Below are positions 1-8,941 of a stretch of 64,000 nucleotides of DNA, piece after piece. The notes beneath the pieces were generated by a model. The model was not told where the DNA came from and did not search any database. It saw nothing but the letters and a program-made list of their open reading frames with translations. How positions within the stretch are numbered: the stretch's first letter is position 1; the number at the start of each line of letters is the position of its first letter. The DNA is from Oceanispirochaeta crateris (GTDB taxonomy: Bacteria; Spirochaetota; Spirochaetia; DSM-2461), in NCBI RefSeq assembly GCF_008329965.1, contig NZ_CP036150.1, positions 1,426,001-1,490,000 of the forward strand, written 5' to 3'. A program made the translations under genes and the position numbers.

Positions 1-321
1 GGTACCACGACTGGAATTAGAAACTCTGTCTGGATTCCGAGGAGCTGGCTTCTTGGGTGGAGCGCTGGTCTTTGCTGAATCTTCACTTGGAGTCGAAGTC
101 TCAGGGCTGACTTTCTTAGCAGCGACAGGTTTGGTTTTCGTTTCTTCCGATGCAGTATCTTTAGTTGCCACGACCTTATGGGCCTTTTTGACAACGACTT
201 TTTTCTTAACTACCACAACTTTCTTTTTGGTGTCAGCTGCTTCTGTAACGGGAGGTGCTTCTGCCTTTTTATGCTTAATGAGTGTTGCTTTAGGTTCTTT
301 CTTATCTAAATCTTCTGACAT
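1..321 (-). CDS. infB: Translation initiation factor IF-2, N-terminal part (cut by window edge)
   Basis: The first 107 codons of a reading frame that runs off the left edge. It begins MSEDLDKKEPKATLIKHKK and continues as a low-complexity Lys/Ala/Val/Pro stretch, which is typical of the disordered N-terminal extension of bacterial IF-2; the GTPase domain would lie outside the window. The ATG (319-321) follows an AAGGTGG ribosome site and lies 8 nt after the nusA stop. Position directly after nusA in the conserved rimP-nusA-infB order is the main support, since the extension itself is poorly conserved. IF-2 brings initiator tRNA to the 30S subunit. Confidence 0.85.
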   Translation of the reverse strand, partial: MSEDLDKKEPKATLIKHKKAEAPPVTEAADTKKKVVVVKKKVVVKKAHKVVATKDTASEETKTKPVAAKKVSPETSTPSEDSAKTSAPPKKPAPRNPDRVSNSSRGT

Positions 322-329
322 ATACCACC

Positions 330-1835
330 TTATCCCTGATCATCATCCTGAACGTCCAGGTCTTCTTCCTGTCCATCCTGCTCGACTTCTTCTATTTCAA
401 AGCTCAGCCCGACACCGCAACTTGGACAAGCTGTCATATCCAGAGTAATACCAGCCCCACATTCGGGACATTCATAGGCTTCCTCATCTTCAATGACTTC
501 ATCTTCATCCAGTTCTTCATCACTGTCACTTTCCACGATTTCTACATTTTCTTCGATAGTACCCTTAATCAGGGTTATATCATCTTCATTGATTCCTTCA
601 AAGGACTTGAGATCATCAATATTCATATTTACAAGTGTTTCGATTAGATCGATTCCATTTTCTCCAAGCAGGGCTGCGACTCTCTCGGGAATATCGGGTA
701 ACTCATCAATACGGGTAATTTCTTCACTGGGCTCTTCTTCATTGCTAAAGAGTTCGGAGGCAGCCCTATTGATCTCTTGAGACAAGTCCATCTCTTCGAA
801 CTGCTCTTCTGTTTTAACATCAATACTCCAGTCAACCAGTCTATTGGCAAGCCTGACATTCAGCCCCTGTTTACCGATGGCAAGAGAAAGCTGCTGCTCC
901 GGAACTATGGCCAAAGCCTGTCGTTTTGCACCGTCAATGACAACCACATCATTAACTTCTGCAGGAGACAGCGCGTTCTTGATGAATGCAATTGGATCTG
1001 GATCAAATTTCAAGATATCAATCTTTTCACCTTCCAGCTCTCTGACGATGGCCTGAATTCTAACACCTTTGAGACCGACACATGCTCCTACTGGATCAAC
1101 ATCATCTCTATTAGAAGAAACGGCAATCTTGGTTCTGTATCCTGCCTCACGGACAATCTTATGAACTTCGATGGTATTATCATAGATCTCCGGAACTTCC
1201 AATTCAAAAATACGTTTTACAAAATCCGAATGGGTTCTGGATAAAACGATCTGCAAACCAGAGGGAGTCTTATTTACTTCACTTATAAGAGCCTTAATTC
1301 TGTCCCCCTGATTATACTCTTCACGGGGAGACTGAAATCTTTTTGGCAGGATACCTTCGGTCCGTCCCAGATCTACAAAAATATTTCCATTTTTCTCTCT
1401 CTGGTAGTACCCGATGATCATCTCACCGACCTTATCTTTAAATTCAGAATAAAGAGTATCTTTCTGAATTTCTCTTAGATCTTGACGGGCTCTCTGTTTG
1501 GCGCTCTGTACAGCTAATCGGTCAAACTCTTTAGGGTCTATTTCAATGAGAAGTTCATCGCCCAACTCACTTTCTTCGTTATATTTTACGGCTTCTTCAA
1601 GAAGAATTTCACAAACAGGATCGTAATAGTCGTCTTCATCAACAATTTTTTTCTGAGCAAAAATAGCTACATTGGAGTTATCTTCACTAAATCGGACAAT
1701 TGCATTGTCCGAAGTTCCGAATTTCCTCTTGTAAGCTGCCATTAAAAAATCCTCAATAGTACTGAGAACCAATTCCTCTGTTATGCCTCTTTCCTGCTGA
1801 AGCTGACGTATTGATTCAGCGAAATCTGATGTCAT
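330..1835 (-). CDS. nusA: Transcription termination/antitermination factor NusA with C-terminal zinc ribbon
   Basis: A 501-residue RNA polymerase-binding elongation factor that modulates pausing, termination and antitermination. Visible in order: N-terminal polymerase-binding domain (about 1-125), S1 domain (about 134-205, GYYQREKNGNIFVDLGRTEG), two KH domains (about 210-350, with GLKGVRIQAIVREL and IGKQGLNVRLA), and a helix-hairpin-helix-like segment (about 380-430). An acidic tail follows that contains four cysteines at 456, 459, 470 and 473 (CPECG...CPSCG), a zinc-ribbon pattern absent from E. coli NusA. It is 3 bp downstream of rimP and 8 bp upstream of infB, so it is operonic. A GGAGG site sits 11 nt before the ATG, inside the end of rimP. 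Confidence 0.95.
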   Translation of the reverse strand: MTSDFAESIRQLQQERGITEELVLSTIEDFLMAAYKRKFGTSDNAIVRFSEDNSNVAIFAQKKIVDEDDYYDPVCEILLEEAVKYNEESELGDELLIEIDPKEFDRLAVQSAKQRARQDLREIQKDTLYSEFKDKVGEMIIGYYQREKNGNIFVDLGRTEGILPKRFQSPREEYNQGDRIKALISEVNKTPSGLQIVLSRTHSDFVKRIFELEVPEIYDNTIEVHKIVREAGYRTKIAVSSNRDDVDPVGACVGLKGVRIQAIVRELEGEKIDILKFDPDPIAFIKNALSPAEVNDVVVIDGAKRQALAIVPEQQLSLAIGKQGLNVRLANRLVDWSIDVKTEEQFEEMDLSQEINRAASELFSNEEEPSEEITRIDELPDIPERVAALLGENGIDLIETLVNMNIDDLKSFEGINEDDITLIKGTIEENVEIVESDSDEELDEDEVIEDEEAYECPECGAGITLDMTACPSCGVGLSFEIEEVEQDGQEEDLDVQDDDQG

Positions 1836-1838
1836 AGC

Positions 1839-2312
1839 TTAACGGGCCTCCATTGTATAATCCAATTTTCCTTTCCTGACTTGATCAAGAGAATAGGATA
1901 CTTTTTTATCATCTATAATCAGAACCAGAGTTACGCCGTCTGATTCCACTATTTTACCAGAAATCCAATCATTACTGCTTTCAAGCAATATTTTTACAAA
2001 TTTACCCTTAAAAATGTCATATTCCCGGGAGCTTTTTATCCTTCTGTCAATGCCGGGAGATGTAATCTCCAGCGATAAATCCCTCGAGTCGATAAGCAGG
2101 TCCAGACGGGGTTTGATGATTTTATGAACATCTTCACAATCCTTGAGGGAAATTCCCTCAGCCCTGAATATCACAAGTCGTATATTATAGACTTGTTTCA
2201 CTATGGCAACGTTGCATTCGACCAGTGCGATGCCCATAGCTTTTAACACTGGTTCCAGATCTTCTATGATTCTGGAGTCAATATCTTTCAAATACCCTTC
2301 CTGTTCGGCCAT
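1839..2312 (-). CDS. rimP: Ribosome maturation factor RimP
   Basis: A 157-residue 30S maturation protein (YhbC/DUF150 family). The N-terminal alpha/beta domain carries the family motif LSLEITSPGIDRRIKS; the C-terminal SH3-like domain follows (about 90-157). I chose the ATG at 2310-2312 (MAEQEGYL) because the seven extra upstream codons (MYFFYFR) come from the poly-U tract after the leader hairpin and are not family-like. First gene of rimP-nusA-infB; a consensus promoter and a terminator-like hairpin precede it (see separate entries). Ribosome site is weak (CAGG abutting the ATG). Confidence 0.93.
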   Translation of the reverse strand: MAEQEGYLKDIDSRIIEDLEPVLKAMGIALVECNVAIVKQVYNIRLVIFRAEGISLKDCEDVHKIIKPRLDLLIDSRDLSLEITSPGIDRRIKSSREYDIFKGKFVKILLESSNDWISGKIVESDGVTLVLIIDDKKVSYSLDQVRKGKLDYTMEAR

Positions 2313-2329
2313 CCTGAAATAAAAAAAAT

Positions 2330-2358
2330 ACAAAAAAAAGAGCCTTGCGGGGGCTCTT
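2330..2358 (-). terminator. Intrinsic terminator inside the rimP-nusA-infB leader (candidate attenuator)
   Basis: On the minus strand the sequence reads AAGAGCC, a 7-nt loop, GGCTCTT, then eight consecutive T. The stem is 2338-2344 with 2352-2358; the T run is 2339-2332 and partly shares the stem. It is only about 18 nt upstream of the rimP ATG and downstream of the predicted start site near 2380, so it lies in the rimP leader. It could also end comF/mutS transcripts. Confidence 0.75.
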
Positions 2359-2386
2359 CACTGCGGATGCCATTTAATTTGTAATT

Positions 2387-2415
2387 AATATATCAAGTCG
2401 TGACTTAAGTGTCAA
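2387..2415 (-). promoter_or_regulatory. Sigma-70-type promoter for rimP-nusA-infB
   Basis: On the minus strand: TTGACA (-35, 2410-2415), a 17-bp spacer, TATATT (-10, 2387-2392). This predicts a start near 2380 and a leader of about 68 nt before the rimP ATG at 2312, containing the terminator hairpin at 2330-2358. Confidence 0.75.
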
Positions 2416-2457
2416 CAGATGATCCTTAACAGCTGAAGTCAAAAACAAATATCCTCT

Positions 2458-3156
2458 TTAAAGTACAGTAGAAAGCACCAGAGCTAAGATTTCTCCCCCA
2501 TATACTTCTGACAGCTTTTCTGCCGCCGCGCTGAGAGTGGCTCCGCTCGTATACACGTCATCTAGCAGTATAAAACGGGGATATTCCACGAAATCAGCCC
2601 TTATTTTTTTAATTTTTAAAGTATTTTTCATATGAACTTCCCTCTCTGCGAAATTGAGAGTTTTCTGCTGGACTTTATCAGAACGTGTAAGGCATCTTAT
2701 TATCAGACTCTTATATTGCTGCTTCATTGTTTTACACAATAGATCAATCTGATCCCATCCTGTTTTGCGAATTTTACCCTTCCGGGGTGGTATGGGGATA
2801 AGGGGAATCCCCAACAACCCCTGACTCATAAGGGCCTCTTGAAGAATTTCAGCAAGAAAGAAACGGAAATTCAATTGCTTTCCAGATTTATATAAGGAAA
2901 TAATTTCTTTCATTGAGCCATTGAAATAAGAGAGGGATAATACCTTACTCAGCTTTGAGGGTTTACTGGCACAAAAGGGGCACTGATCCATATGGGATGA
3001 AACAACTGGTTGGGAGCATACAGGGCAAAGGGGCCCCTTCTTAGAAATATCTTCCAGAATCCTTGTACGACAGATGGAGCAAATTCCCGATGGATGCTCT
3101 ACTTCTGATCCACAATAATAGCATCGCTGGTTATCTAGAAACTGTCCGATTGTCAT
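2458..3156 (-). CDS. ComF-family phosphoribosyltransferase-like protein
   Basis: A 232-residue protein of the ComF/GntX family. Two N-terminal zinc-ribbon-like cysteine groups (C12, C15, C26, C29 and C44, C47, C59, C62) are followed by a type I phosphoribosyltransferase fold ending with the PRPP-binding motif FILLDDVYTSGATLSAA (about 196-212). ComF in competent bacteria takes part in DNA uptake, but most family members, including this one, have no proven role, and no competence genes are nearby. It is 40 bp after mutS on the same strand, so probably the last gene of the envelope/mutS operon. No clear ribosome site precedes the ATG. Confidence 0.85.
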   Translation of the reverse strand: MTIGQFLDNQRCYYCGSEVEHPSGICSICRTRILEDISKKGPLCPVCSQPVVSSHMDQCPFCASKPSKLSKVLSLSYFNGSMKEIISLYKSGKQLNFRFFLAEILQEALMSQGLLGIPLIPIPPRKGKIRKTGWDQIDLLCKTMKQQYKSLIIRCLTRSDKVQQKTLNFAEREVHMKNTLKIKKIRADFVEYPRFILLDDVYTSGATLSAAAEKLSEVYGGEILALVLSTVL

Positions 3157-3196
3157 ATATTTTAAACAGGACGATCCGTCTTTTTGATTTAAAGAT

Positions 3197-5761
3197 TTAA
3201 TTTTTGAGGTTTTCCTGAAGAGAGTGCAGGATGTTTAAGGCTTCCAGGGGAGTCATATTATCGATATTTACAGACTTGAGCTGGTCTAAAACAATTTCAT
3301 CCGAGCTGAATAGGTCCTGCTGTTGAACTGGCTGAGTCTCGGGAATAATCAATGTTGAATTCTGTTTATGAAGCTCCATAGATTCAAGGATCTGACGGGC
3401 CCTTGAAACGACTTCTTCGGGCAAACCAGCCAATGATGCAACATGAATACCATAAGAATTATTAGCCGGCCCTTCTTTGATCTTTTTCAGAAAAACAATG
3501 TCATCCCCTGTTTCTTGCACACTCAAAGAGAGGTTCATCAGACTGTCGTGTTCCAAATTGGTTAATTCATGATAATGAGTGGCAAAAAGAGTCTTAGATC
3601 GTATATCTTCCAGTAGATACTCTGCAATACTCCACGCAATGGATAGACCATCATTCGTACTCGTTCCCCGTCCGATCTCATCCATTATGACAAGGCTGCG
3701 CTCTCCTGCATTTCTAAGGATATGAGCTGTTTCATTCATCTCTACCAGAAACGTTGATTCTCCCCGTGCTAGATTATCTGAAGCTCCTACCCTGCAGAAG
3801 ATACGATCTACAGTACCGATAACAGCCTGATCTGCCGGAATATAAGAACCAATTTGCGCCATGAGTACAATGAGTGCTGTCTGCCTTAGGAAAGTTGATT
3901 TACCAGCCATATTCGGACCGGTGATCAGGGCAAATGTAGATGTTTTGTCATCCATATGAAGGGAGTTCGGTATAAACTCTCCAGGAGGTAAGTGAGCTTC
4001 GACGACGGGGTGGCGTCCTCCCTCAATCAGCAACGACTTATCATCACGGATCTGAGGCCGAACATATCCCCGAATTGTTGCGGTATAGGCAAGGGAGGAA
4101 TAGCAATCTAATTCACTCAACTTGTTGCATAATTCCTGGATAACAGGAATTTCGGGTTTCAACTTTTCCCTAATGGCAATGAACAAACTTTTTTCCAATT
4201 CAACAATTTTTTCAGAGGCTGAATTGATCCCGCTCTCAAGGTCTCCAAGCCTGGAAGTTGTATATCGCTCTGCACCGACAAGAGACTGGCGCCGGATAAA
4301 ATGGTCGGGAACCAGATCAGACTGCAGCTTTGATATTTCTAAAAAATACCCTATGATTTTATTGTATTTTAACTTGAGATTTGTAATGCCTGTTTCTTCT
4401 TTTATCGAATTTAAATAGTCATCCAAAACGGCCCGGCTGTTATTCTTGAGCTCACGAAGTTCATCCAGGGAACTATCATAGCCTTTCCTAATAATTCTTC
4501 CTTCCGTAAGCAGTATGGAGGGATCTTCCATGATGGCTTCTTCAAGCTGATCTGCCATATTCTGGAGGGTGGTTTTCATGACGGGAGTACATATTGGAGA
4601 AAACCCTTCGGCCTTTTCTAATATTTTCTCAATTTCAAAGACTTTCTTTAGAGAATCTTTAAGAGAAAGTAGGTCTTTGGCATGGGCTTTATCCAAACCG
4701 ATACGGGAACTCAGTCTTTCCATATCCAGAATATGGCTCATTACGCTTCTAATTTCAGATAAGAGAATCTGGTTTTTGTAGAGTATACTCACCGCTTCCA
4801 ATCGGGCGTCAATTCCGGTTTTACTGCGCAGAGGATTCAGAATCCATTGCCTCATTTTTCTGGCACCCATGGAAGTGGATGTTTCATCCAGAACATTGAG
4901 AAGCGTAAATGAGGAAGAACCATCATCCATATTCCGGATCAGTTCAAGATTTTTCTGTGTGGCATCATCGAGAGAAACATAAAGATCTTCGCTATATTTC
5001 TTTAAACCACCAAGATGGGTGAGATAGTGGCGAGCCGTGTCTTTGAGATACTCCAGAAGAACACCTGCAGCCGCTATAGCCGGATCATCTGCTTGAAAGC
5101 CAAACCCTTTCAGATTGGCCACCTGAAACTGCTCAGTGAGCTGACGGTAGCTGCTGTCTGTATCAAAGAGCCAGTCGGGAATGCGGTTAAGTACCAATCC
5201 AGATTTATTTGAGAGAGACCGGAAATAGGCTTCGTCAAAAAGAGATTCCTGTATCAAAATTTCACGAGGTCCCAGTCGGCTGAGTTCTTTTCTTATAAAC
5301 TCCTGGGGATGGTTATCAGAGCAAGATGCCGCCATAAATTCTCCTGTAGACAAGTCTACATAGGAAAAAGTCATAACTTTTGAGACTTTGCCGATGGCAG
5401 CCAGATAGTTGTTTGATTTCTTATCAAGAAAGGATTCATCGACGACCGTACCGGGAGTAATGATTTCTACAACATCCCGTACGGCAATACCTTTTTTAGG
5501 AAGTGAGATCTGTTCACAGATGGCAATTTTTCGGCCGGCATTCAATAGTCTACCGATGTAGTTCTGGGCCGCATGATAAGGGATGCCGCACATGGGGATT
5601 CCATGCCTCTTAGTCAGTGTCAGATTTAGAAGACGACTGACGTCTTCAGCATCTGACCTGAACATTTCATAGAAATCTCCCATCCTGAAGAACAGGACAG
5701 AATCTTTGTGTTTTTCTTTGATGGACATATACTGCCGCATCATTGGTGTTTTTTCAGTCAT
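3197..5761 (-). CDS. mutS: DNA mismatch repair protein MutS
   Basis: An 854-residue mismatch-recognition ATPase of normal MutS1 length. The N-terminal mismatch-binding domain has the Phe-X-Glu motif in FFRMGDFYEMF (residues 24-34); the connector, lever and clamp domains follow. The C-terminal ATPase has Walker A GPNMAGKSTFLRQ (about 614-626), Walker B LVIMDEIGRGTST (about 690) and the FATHYHEL motif. It starts 16 bp after the skp stop on the same strand, as in Treponema where bamA-ompH-mutS are also adjacent. mutL is not in the window. No Shine-Dalgarno sequence is visible before the ATG, so translational coupling or an internal start is possible. Confidence 0.97.
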   Translation of the reverse strand: MTEKTPMMRQYMSIKEKHKDSVLFFRMGDFYEMFRSDAEDVSRLLNLTLTKRHGIPMCGIPYHAAQNYIGRLLNAGRKIAICEQISLPKKGIAVRDVVEIITPGTVVDESFLDKKSNNYLAAIGKVSKVMTFSYVDLSTGEFMAASCSDNHPQEFIRKELSRLGPREILIQESLFDEAYFRSLSNKSGLVLNRIPDWLFDTDSSYRQLTEQFQVANLKGFGFQADDPAIAAAGVLLEYLKDTARHYLTHLGGLKKYSEDLYVSLDDATQKNLELIRNMDDGSSSFTLLNVLDETSTSMGARKMRQWILNPLRSKTGIDARLEAVSILYKNQILLSEIRSVMSHILDMERLSSRIGLDKAHAKDLLSLKDSLKKVFEIEKILEKAEGFSPICTPVMKTTLQNMADQLEEAIMEDPSILLTEGRIIRKGYDSSLDELRELKNNSRAVLDDYLNSIKEETGITNLKLKYNKIIGYFLEISKLQSDLVPDHFIRRQSLVGAERYTTSRLGDLESGINSASEKIVELEKSLFIAIREKLKPEIPVIQELCNKLSELDCYSSLAYTATIRGYVRPQIRDDKSLLIEGGRHPVVEAHLPPGEFIPNSLHMDDKTSTFALITGPNMAGKSTFLRQTALIVLMAQIGSYIPADQAVIGTVDRIFCRVGASDNLARGESTFLVEMNETAHILRNAGERSLVIMDEIGRGTSTNDGLSIAWSIAEYLLEDIRSKTLFATHYHELTNLEHDSLMNLSLSVQETGDDIVFLKKIKEGPANNSYGIHVASLAGLPEEVVSRARQILESMELHKQNSTLIIPETQPVQQQDLFSSDEIVLDQLKSVNIDNMTPLEALNILHSLQENLKN

Positions 5762-5777
5762 GTTAAAATATCGAAAA

Positions 5778-6299
5778 TCACCGCATTTTAGTCATGAGTC
5801 TCTGAAGGACCTGTTCGGTGATGTCTACTTCATAATTCCACCAAAGAAGATTAGGATCAGATTTCTTAAGAACAATGGAGTATCCACCACTTTCAGCGAC
5901 GTATTTGACCTCTTCAATGATCTCTTTTACGAGGGAGTTATTCTGACTCAGATTCTTATTTAATTCAGTCAACTGACTATTTTTGACACGGATATAGTCT
6001 CTCATGAATTTTTTCTTTTCAAAAATCTGATTATCCAGTTCTAGAGCCTTGGAATTATTCCCACTGTTTTCGGCATTTAGCTTCCGTTCTTCCAGGATGC
6101 TAATCTCGCCCTGGATTTTATCAATTTCCTGCTGGAATTGGCTTTTCATCTCTTCCAATTCTCTCACTGCCTGAGAATCTTTATAAAAAGCAGAAAGTAT
6201 TCTGGAGTAATCTAGGACGGCTACTTTGGTAATTGTATCGCTAAACACAGGAATAACAGCTATAGAGAGCAGAACAATCAAGGTTATAATTTTTTTCAA
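5778..6299 (-). CDS. skp: OmpH/Skp-family periplasmic chaperone
   Basis: A 173-residue exported protein with a signal peptide (KKIITLIVLLSIAVIPVFS) followed by a long charged helical region (about 45-140) like the tentacles of Skp, a trimeric periplasmic chaperone for unfolded outer-membrane proteins. The start is a TTG at 6297-6299, preceded by GGGAGG at 8-nt spacing. It lies between bamA and mutS, the same order as T. pallidum TP0326-TP0327-TP0328, which supports a role in delivering barrels to BamA. Confidence 0.9.
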   Translation of the reverse strand: MKKIITLIVLLSIAVIPVFSDTITKVAVLDYSRILSAFYKDSQAVRELEEMKSQFQQEIDKIQGEISILEERKLNAENSGNNSKALELDNQIFEKKKFMRDYIRVKNSQLTELNKNLSQNNSLVKEIIEEVKYVAESGGYSIVLKKSDPNLLWWNYEVDITEQVLQRLMTKMR

Positions 6300-6352
6300 T
6301 TTTTTATCCTCCCGGACAGCTACAGTCGAATACGGCCGAACTGCCCCAAAAA

Positions 6353-8827
6353 TCAGTAAATATCAATTCCGAAAGAAATAACTAGGTCTAGATTTCCATT
6401 TTCAAATTCTACATAATCTGGCTCCGGGTTCCAGTCAATGGAACCATTTTCGTTAAATTGGAATTTCTTAACCAGATAAATTCCTATAGGAAACTGGGGA
6501 TTATCAAAACGGATACCCGTCCCGAGACTAAATTTCATATCACTTAGGGAAGCCTGTTGAAGCAGCTCCTTTGATTTCCAAAGACCCACTGAGTCTAAGA
6601 AAAAGTCATAAGCCAGAATATTGGGAATCAAAGGGAATTTGATGGTAATGGTATTATCCCACAGAGATTGACCATCCGATTCTGGATACCAACCCCGGGC
6701 TACAAACATACCGTCTGCGTAAAAGCCATCTTCTTGGGGATCTATGGCAATAGAACTCCAGGGTTTTTCTGCTAAATAAGAGAATGCAGATTTTATGGAG
6801 AGAACAGATTTTAAATTGAATGTATCTGAAGTAGGGATATCAAAGAGGGTGAAATTCACCTCCCCTCTTGAAACTGATTTCATATAATTCTTGCTTGAAA
6901 AACTCGAAATCCCCGCAATGGTTGTGGTTTGACTGAGGATGAAACCTTTAGAGGGGCTACCAACGTAATCCCGTGTATCCCAGGCCCCTTTCAGCCAGAT
7001 GCTGTCATGATACATCCAGGTTTCGTAGTTTTCACGAACACTGCTGCTCCATGGCCTGTAGATTTCATTGTCATACTCCACATATTCGACGCCACCCCTG
7101 ATACCGGAATAGAGGTTCCAACGCCCAAGACCTGTATACCATGTGTATCCAGTGTTTAAACCTGTTGAAACATAATGAGTGTCATATTCCATAAGATAAT
7201 CGGTAGGTACGATCTCGTTGGCATTGGTAAAATCTTCATCATCCAGATAGGGGTCAATAACCCCGTCACCGTTCAAATCTTGATAGATTTGTGACTCACT
7301 ACTATGTTTGTAGGTCAGGTCTGCCCCGGCACCCCATTTAGTATCAAACAAACGGGGTTCTGAATATTGGAGAGACACACTCTGGCTATCGGGAGAAAAA
7401 ATGGTATCGACCCCCAAGGTTCTACCGGTGCCCATGAAGTTGCGGTCATTCCATTTAATATTACCCGCAAGAGGGAAATCCTGACCTCCTGAGAAAGACA
7501 AACCAAAGATTATGTCTGCAGTTTTACCTTCTTCTACATCAAGAACAAGGTCCATCAGTCCATCTTCGCTTCCAGGGTAAGTTTGAGGCTCTACCACAGA
7601 AAAATACTGGGTGTTGTAAAGGTTTCTAACCCCTTCCATGACTTTGGTTTTGCTAAAAACATCTCCAACCTCGAAGGACAGTTCCCGGGTGATGACATGT
7701 TCCTTCGTCTTATCATTCCCCCGGATCACGATGTTCTCGATATGAGCCCTGTCTCTCTCAACAATATTGACAGTGTATGAGACGGTTTTATCTTCATCAT
7801 TTCTATTTTCTTCTAGGGAGAAAGTATTATAGATATACCCATTTTCATAATATAAATCGGTTATATTCTGATAATCAAACTGAAACCGCGTCTTGTTAAA
7901 AACCTTGGCAGGATTTTGGGTAATATAGGACTGAAGCTCTTCTGTCGTATAAAGAGAATTGCCTACGAATTCGACCCCACCAAAGGTATAGGGATCCCCT
8001 TCATAGATAACCAGGGTAATAATCAGGTTATTCACTTCTTTTTCTTCATCACGCACGACATCTTTGTTGATTTCCCGGACTTCGGCATCAATAAAACCTC
8101 TGTCCGAATAATATGTCTCGATGAGTCTCACATCTTCCTGCAGCTCATTCTCCATAAGGATTCCCTTGTTGAAAAGAGACTGTGCCTTCGTTGTCATGAG
8201 GCTCATCAGAGTCTTAGAAGTAACATGAGTATCATTCCCGACAAAGCGGATTTCCTTAATGGTGGTCTGTGTTCCTTCCTGAATATCAAAGACGACTGAA
8301 ACCGTATTATCTTCATCATTTTTTTCGATATTACTCGTGACTTCAGCATCCACAAAACCTTTTTCGACATAGAGGGACTGCAAAGACTGAGCATCCAGAC
8401 GAATAGAGGACTTATTCACCAAATCCCCTTTCGTTAGAAGGATATTATCACTAAGTTCGCCCTTCCGTATCCTGTTATTGCCCGTAAAGATTATTTCATT
8501 GACAACGGGCTTCTCTTTGAATTGGAACTCAAGGATAACGGTATTGTTATTGTCATCTCCGGGAAGAACCTGTGGCAGAATAAGATCAAAATACTCCAGA
8601 GCATATAACTTTCCTTGAATTTCCCAGGAAAGGGAATCTGTGAATTTTCTTGATATATAAGACCTGACAATTCCATTCAATTCCGTTTCAGAAACGGTAT
8701 TTAAACCGGTAAACCGTATATCTACTATCTGTTTGTTCACATACCAATCGTCAGCACTCTGCGCCGATAGGGAGACCGTCCCCAAAATCAATAGGATAAT
8801 GAACACAGTCCATCTCTTGTTAAGCAT
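6353..8827 (-). CDS. bamA: Outer membrane protein assembly factor BamA
   Basis: An 824-residue Omp85 protein. After a signal peptide (NKRWTVFIILLILGTVSLSAQS), several POTRA domains are visible as repeats of the form VxEIxFxGNxxxxxxxL (for example VNEIIFTGNNRIRKGEL, IKEIRFVGNDTHVTSK, FGGVEFVGNSLYTTEEL, IENIVIRGNDKTKEHV). A C-terminal 16-strand-type barrel follows and ends in an aromatic residue (ISFGIDIY). It inserts beta-barrel proteins into the outer membrane. I prefer the ATG at 8825-8827, with AAGGAG 5 nt upstream, to the TTG one codon earlier. It sits downstream of tamB and upstream of skp. No tamA paralogue is in the window. Confidence 0.96.
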   Translation of the reverse strand: MLNKRWTVFIILLILGTVSLSAQSADDWYVNKQIVDIRFTGLNTVSETELNGIVRSYISRKFTDSLSWEIQGKLYALEYFDLILPQVLPGDDNNNTVILEFQFKEKPVVNEIIFTGNNRIRKGELSDNILLTKGDLVNKSSIRLDAQSLQSLYVEKGFVDAEVTSNIEKNDEDNTVSVVFDIQEGTQTTIKEIRFVGNDTHVTSKTLMSLMTTKAQSLFNKGILMENELQEDVRLIETYYSDRGFIDAEVREINKDVVRDEEKEVNNLIITLVIYEGDPYTFGGVEFVGNSLYTTEELQSYITQNPAKVFNKTRFQFDYQNITDLYYENGYIYNTFSLEENRNDEDKTVSYTVNIVERDRAHIENIVIRGNDKTKEHVITRELSFEVGDVFSKTKVMEGVRNLYNTQYFSVVEPQTYPGSEDGLMDLVLDVEEGKTADIIFGLSFSGGQDFPLAGNIKWNDRNFMGTGRTLGVDTIFSPDSQSVSLQYSEPRLFDTKWGAGADLTYKHSSESQIYQDLNGDGVIDPYLDDEDFTNANEIVPTDYLMEYDTHYVSTGLNTGYTWYTGLGRWNLYSGIRGGVEYVEYDNEIYRPWSSSVRENYETWMYHDSIWLKGAWDTRDYVGSPSKGFILSQTTTIAGISSFSSKNYMKSVSRGEVNFTLFDIPTSDTFNLKSVLSIKSAFSYLAEKPWSSIAIDPQEDGFYADGMFVARGWYPESDGQSLWDNTITIKFPLIPNILAYDFFLDSVGLWKSKELLQQASLSDMKFSLGTGIRFDNPQFPIGIYLVKKFQFNENGSIDWNPEPDYVEFENGNLDLVISFGIDIY

Positions 8828-8941
8828 CAAATCTCCTTTATACTACCAGTGCTCCATTAGAACCTTGGTGATTCTTCACTCAGGTCCAAAGAGCCTTAAA
8901 AGTTGTTTCCTCAACATACTGTTTCAAGAGGATATGGGAAT

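Noticed and set aside
53..448. 131-codon plus-strand frame at the left edge
   Set aside because: Antisense to the Lys/Ala/Val-rich N-terminus of infB; reading the complement gives the hydrophobic Thr/Phe/Val composition.
493..780. Ser-rich open frame on the plus strand
   Set aside because: Antisense to the acidic C-terminal part of nusA; Glu/Asp codons read backward give Ser. No ribosome site or protein-like composition.
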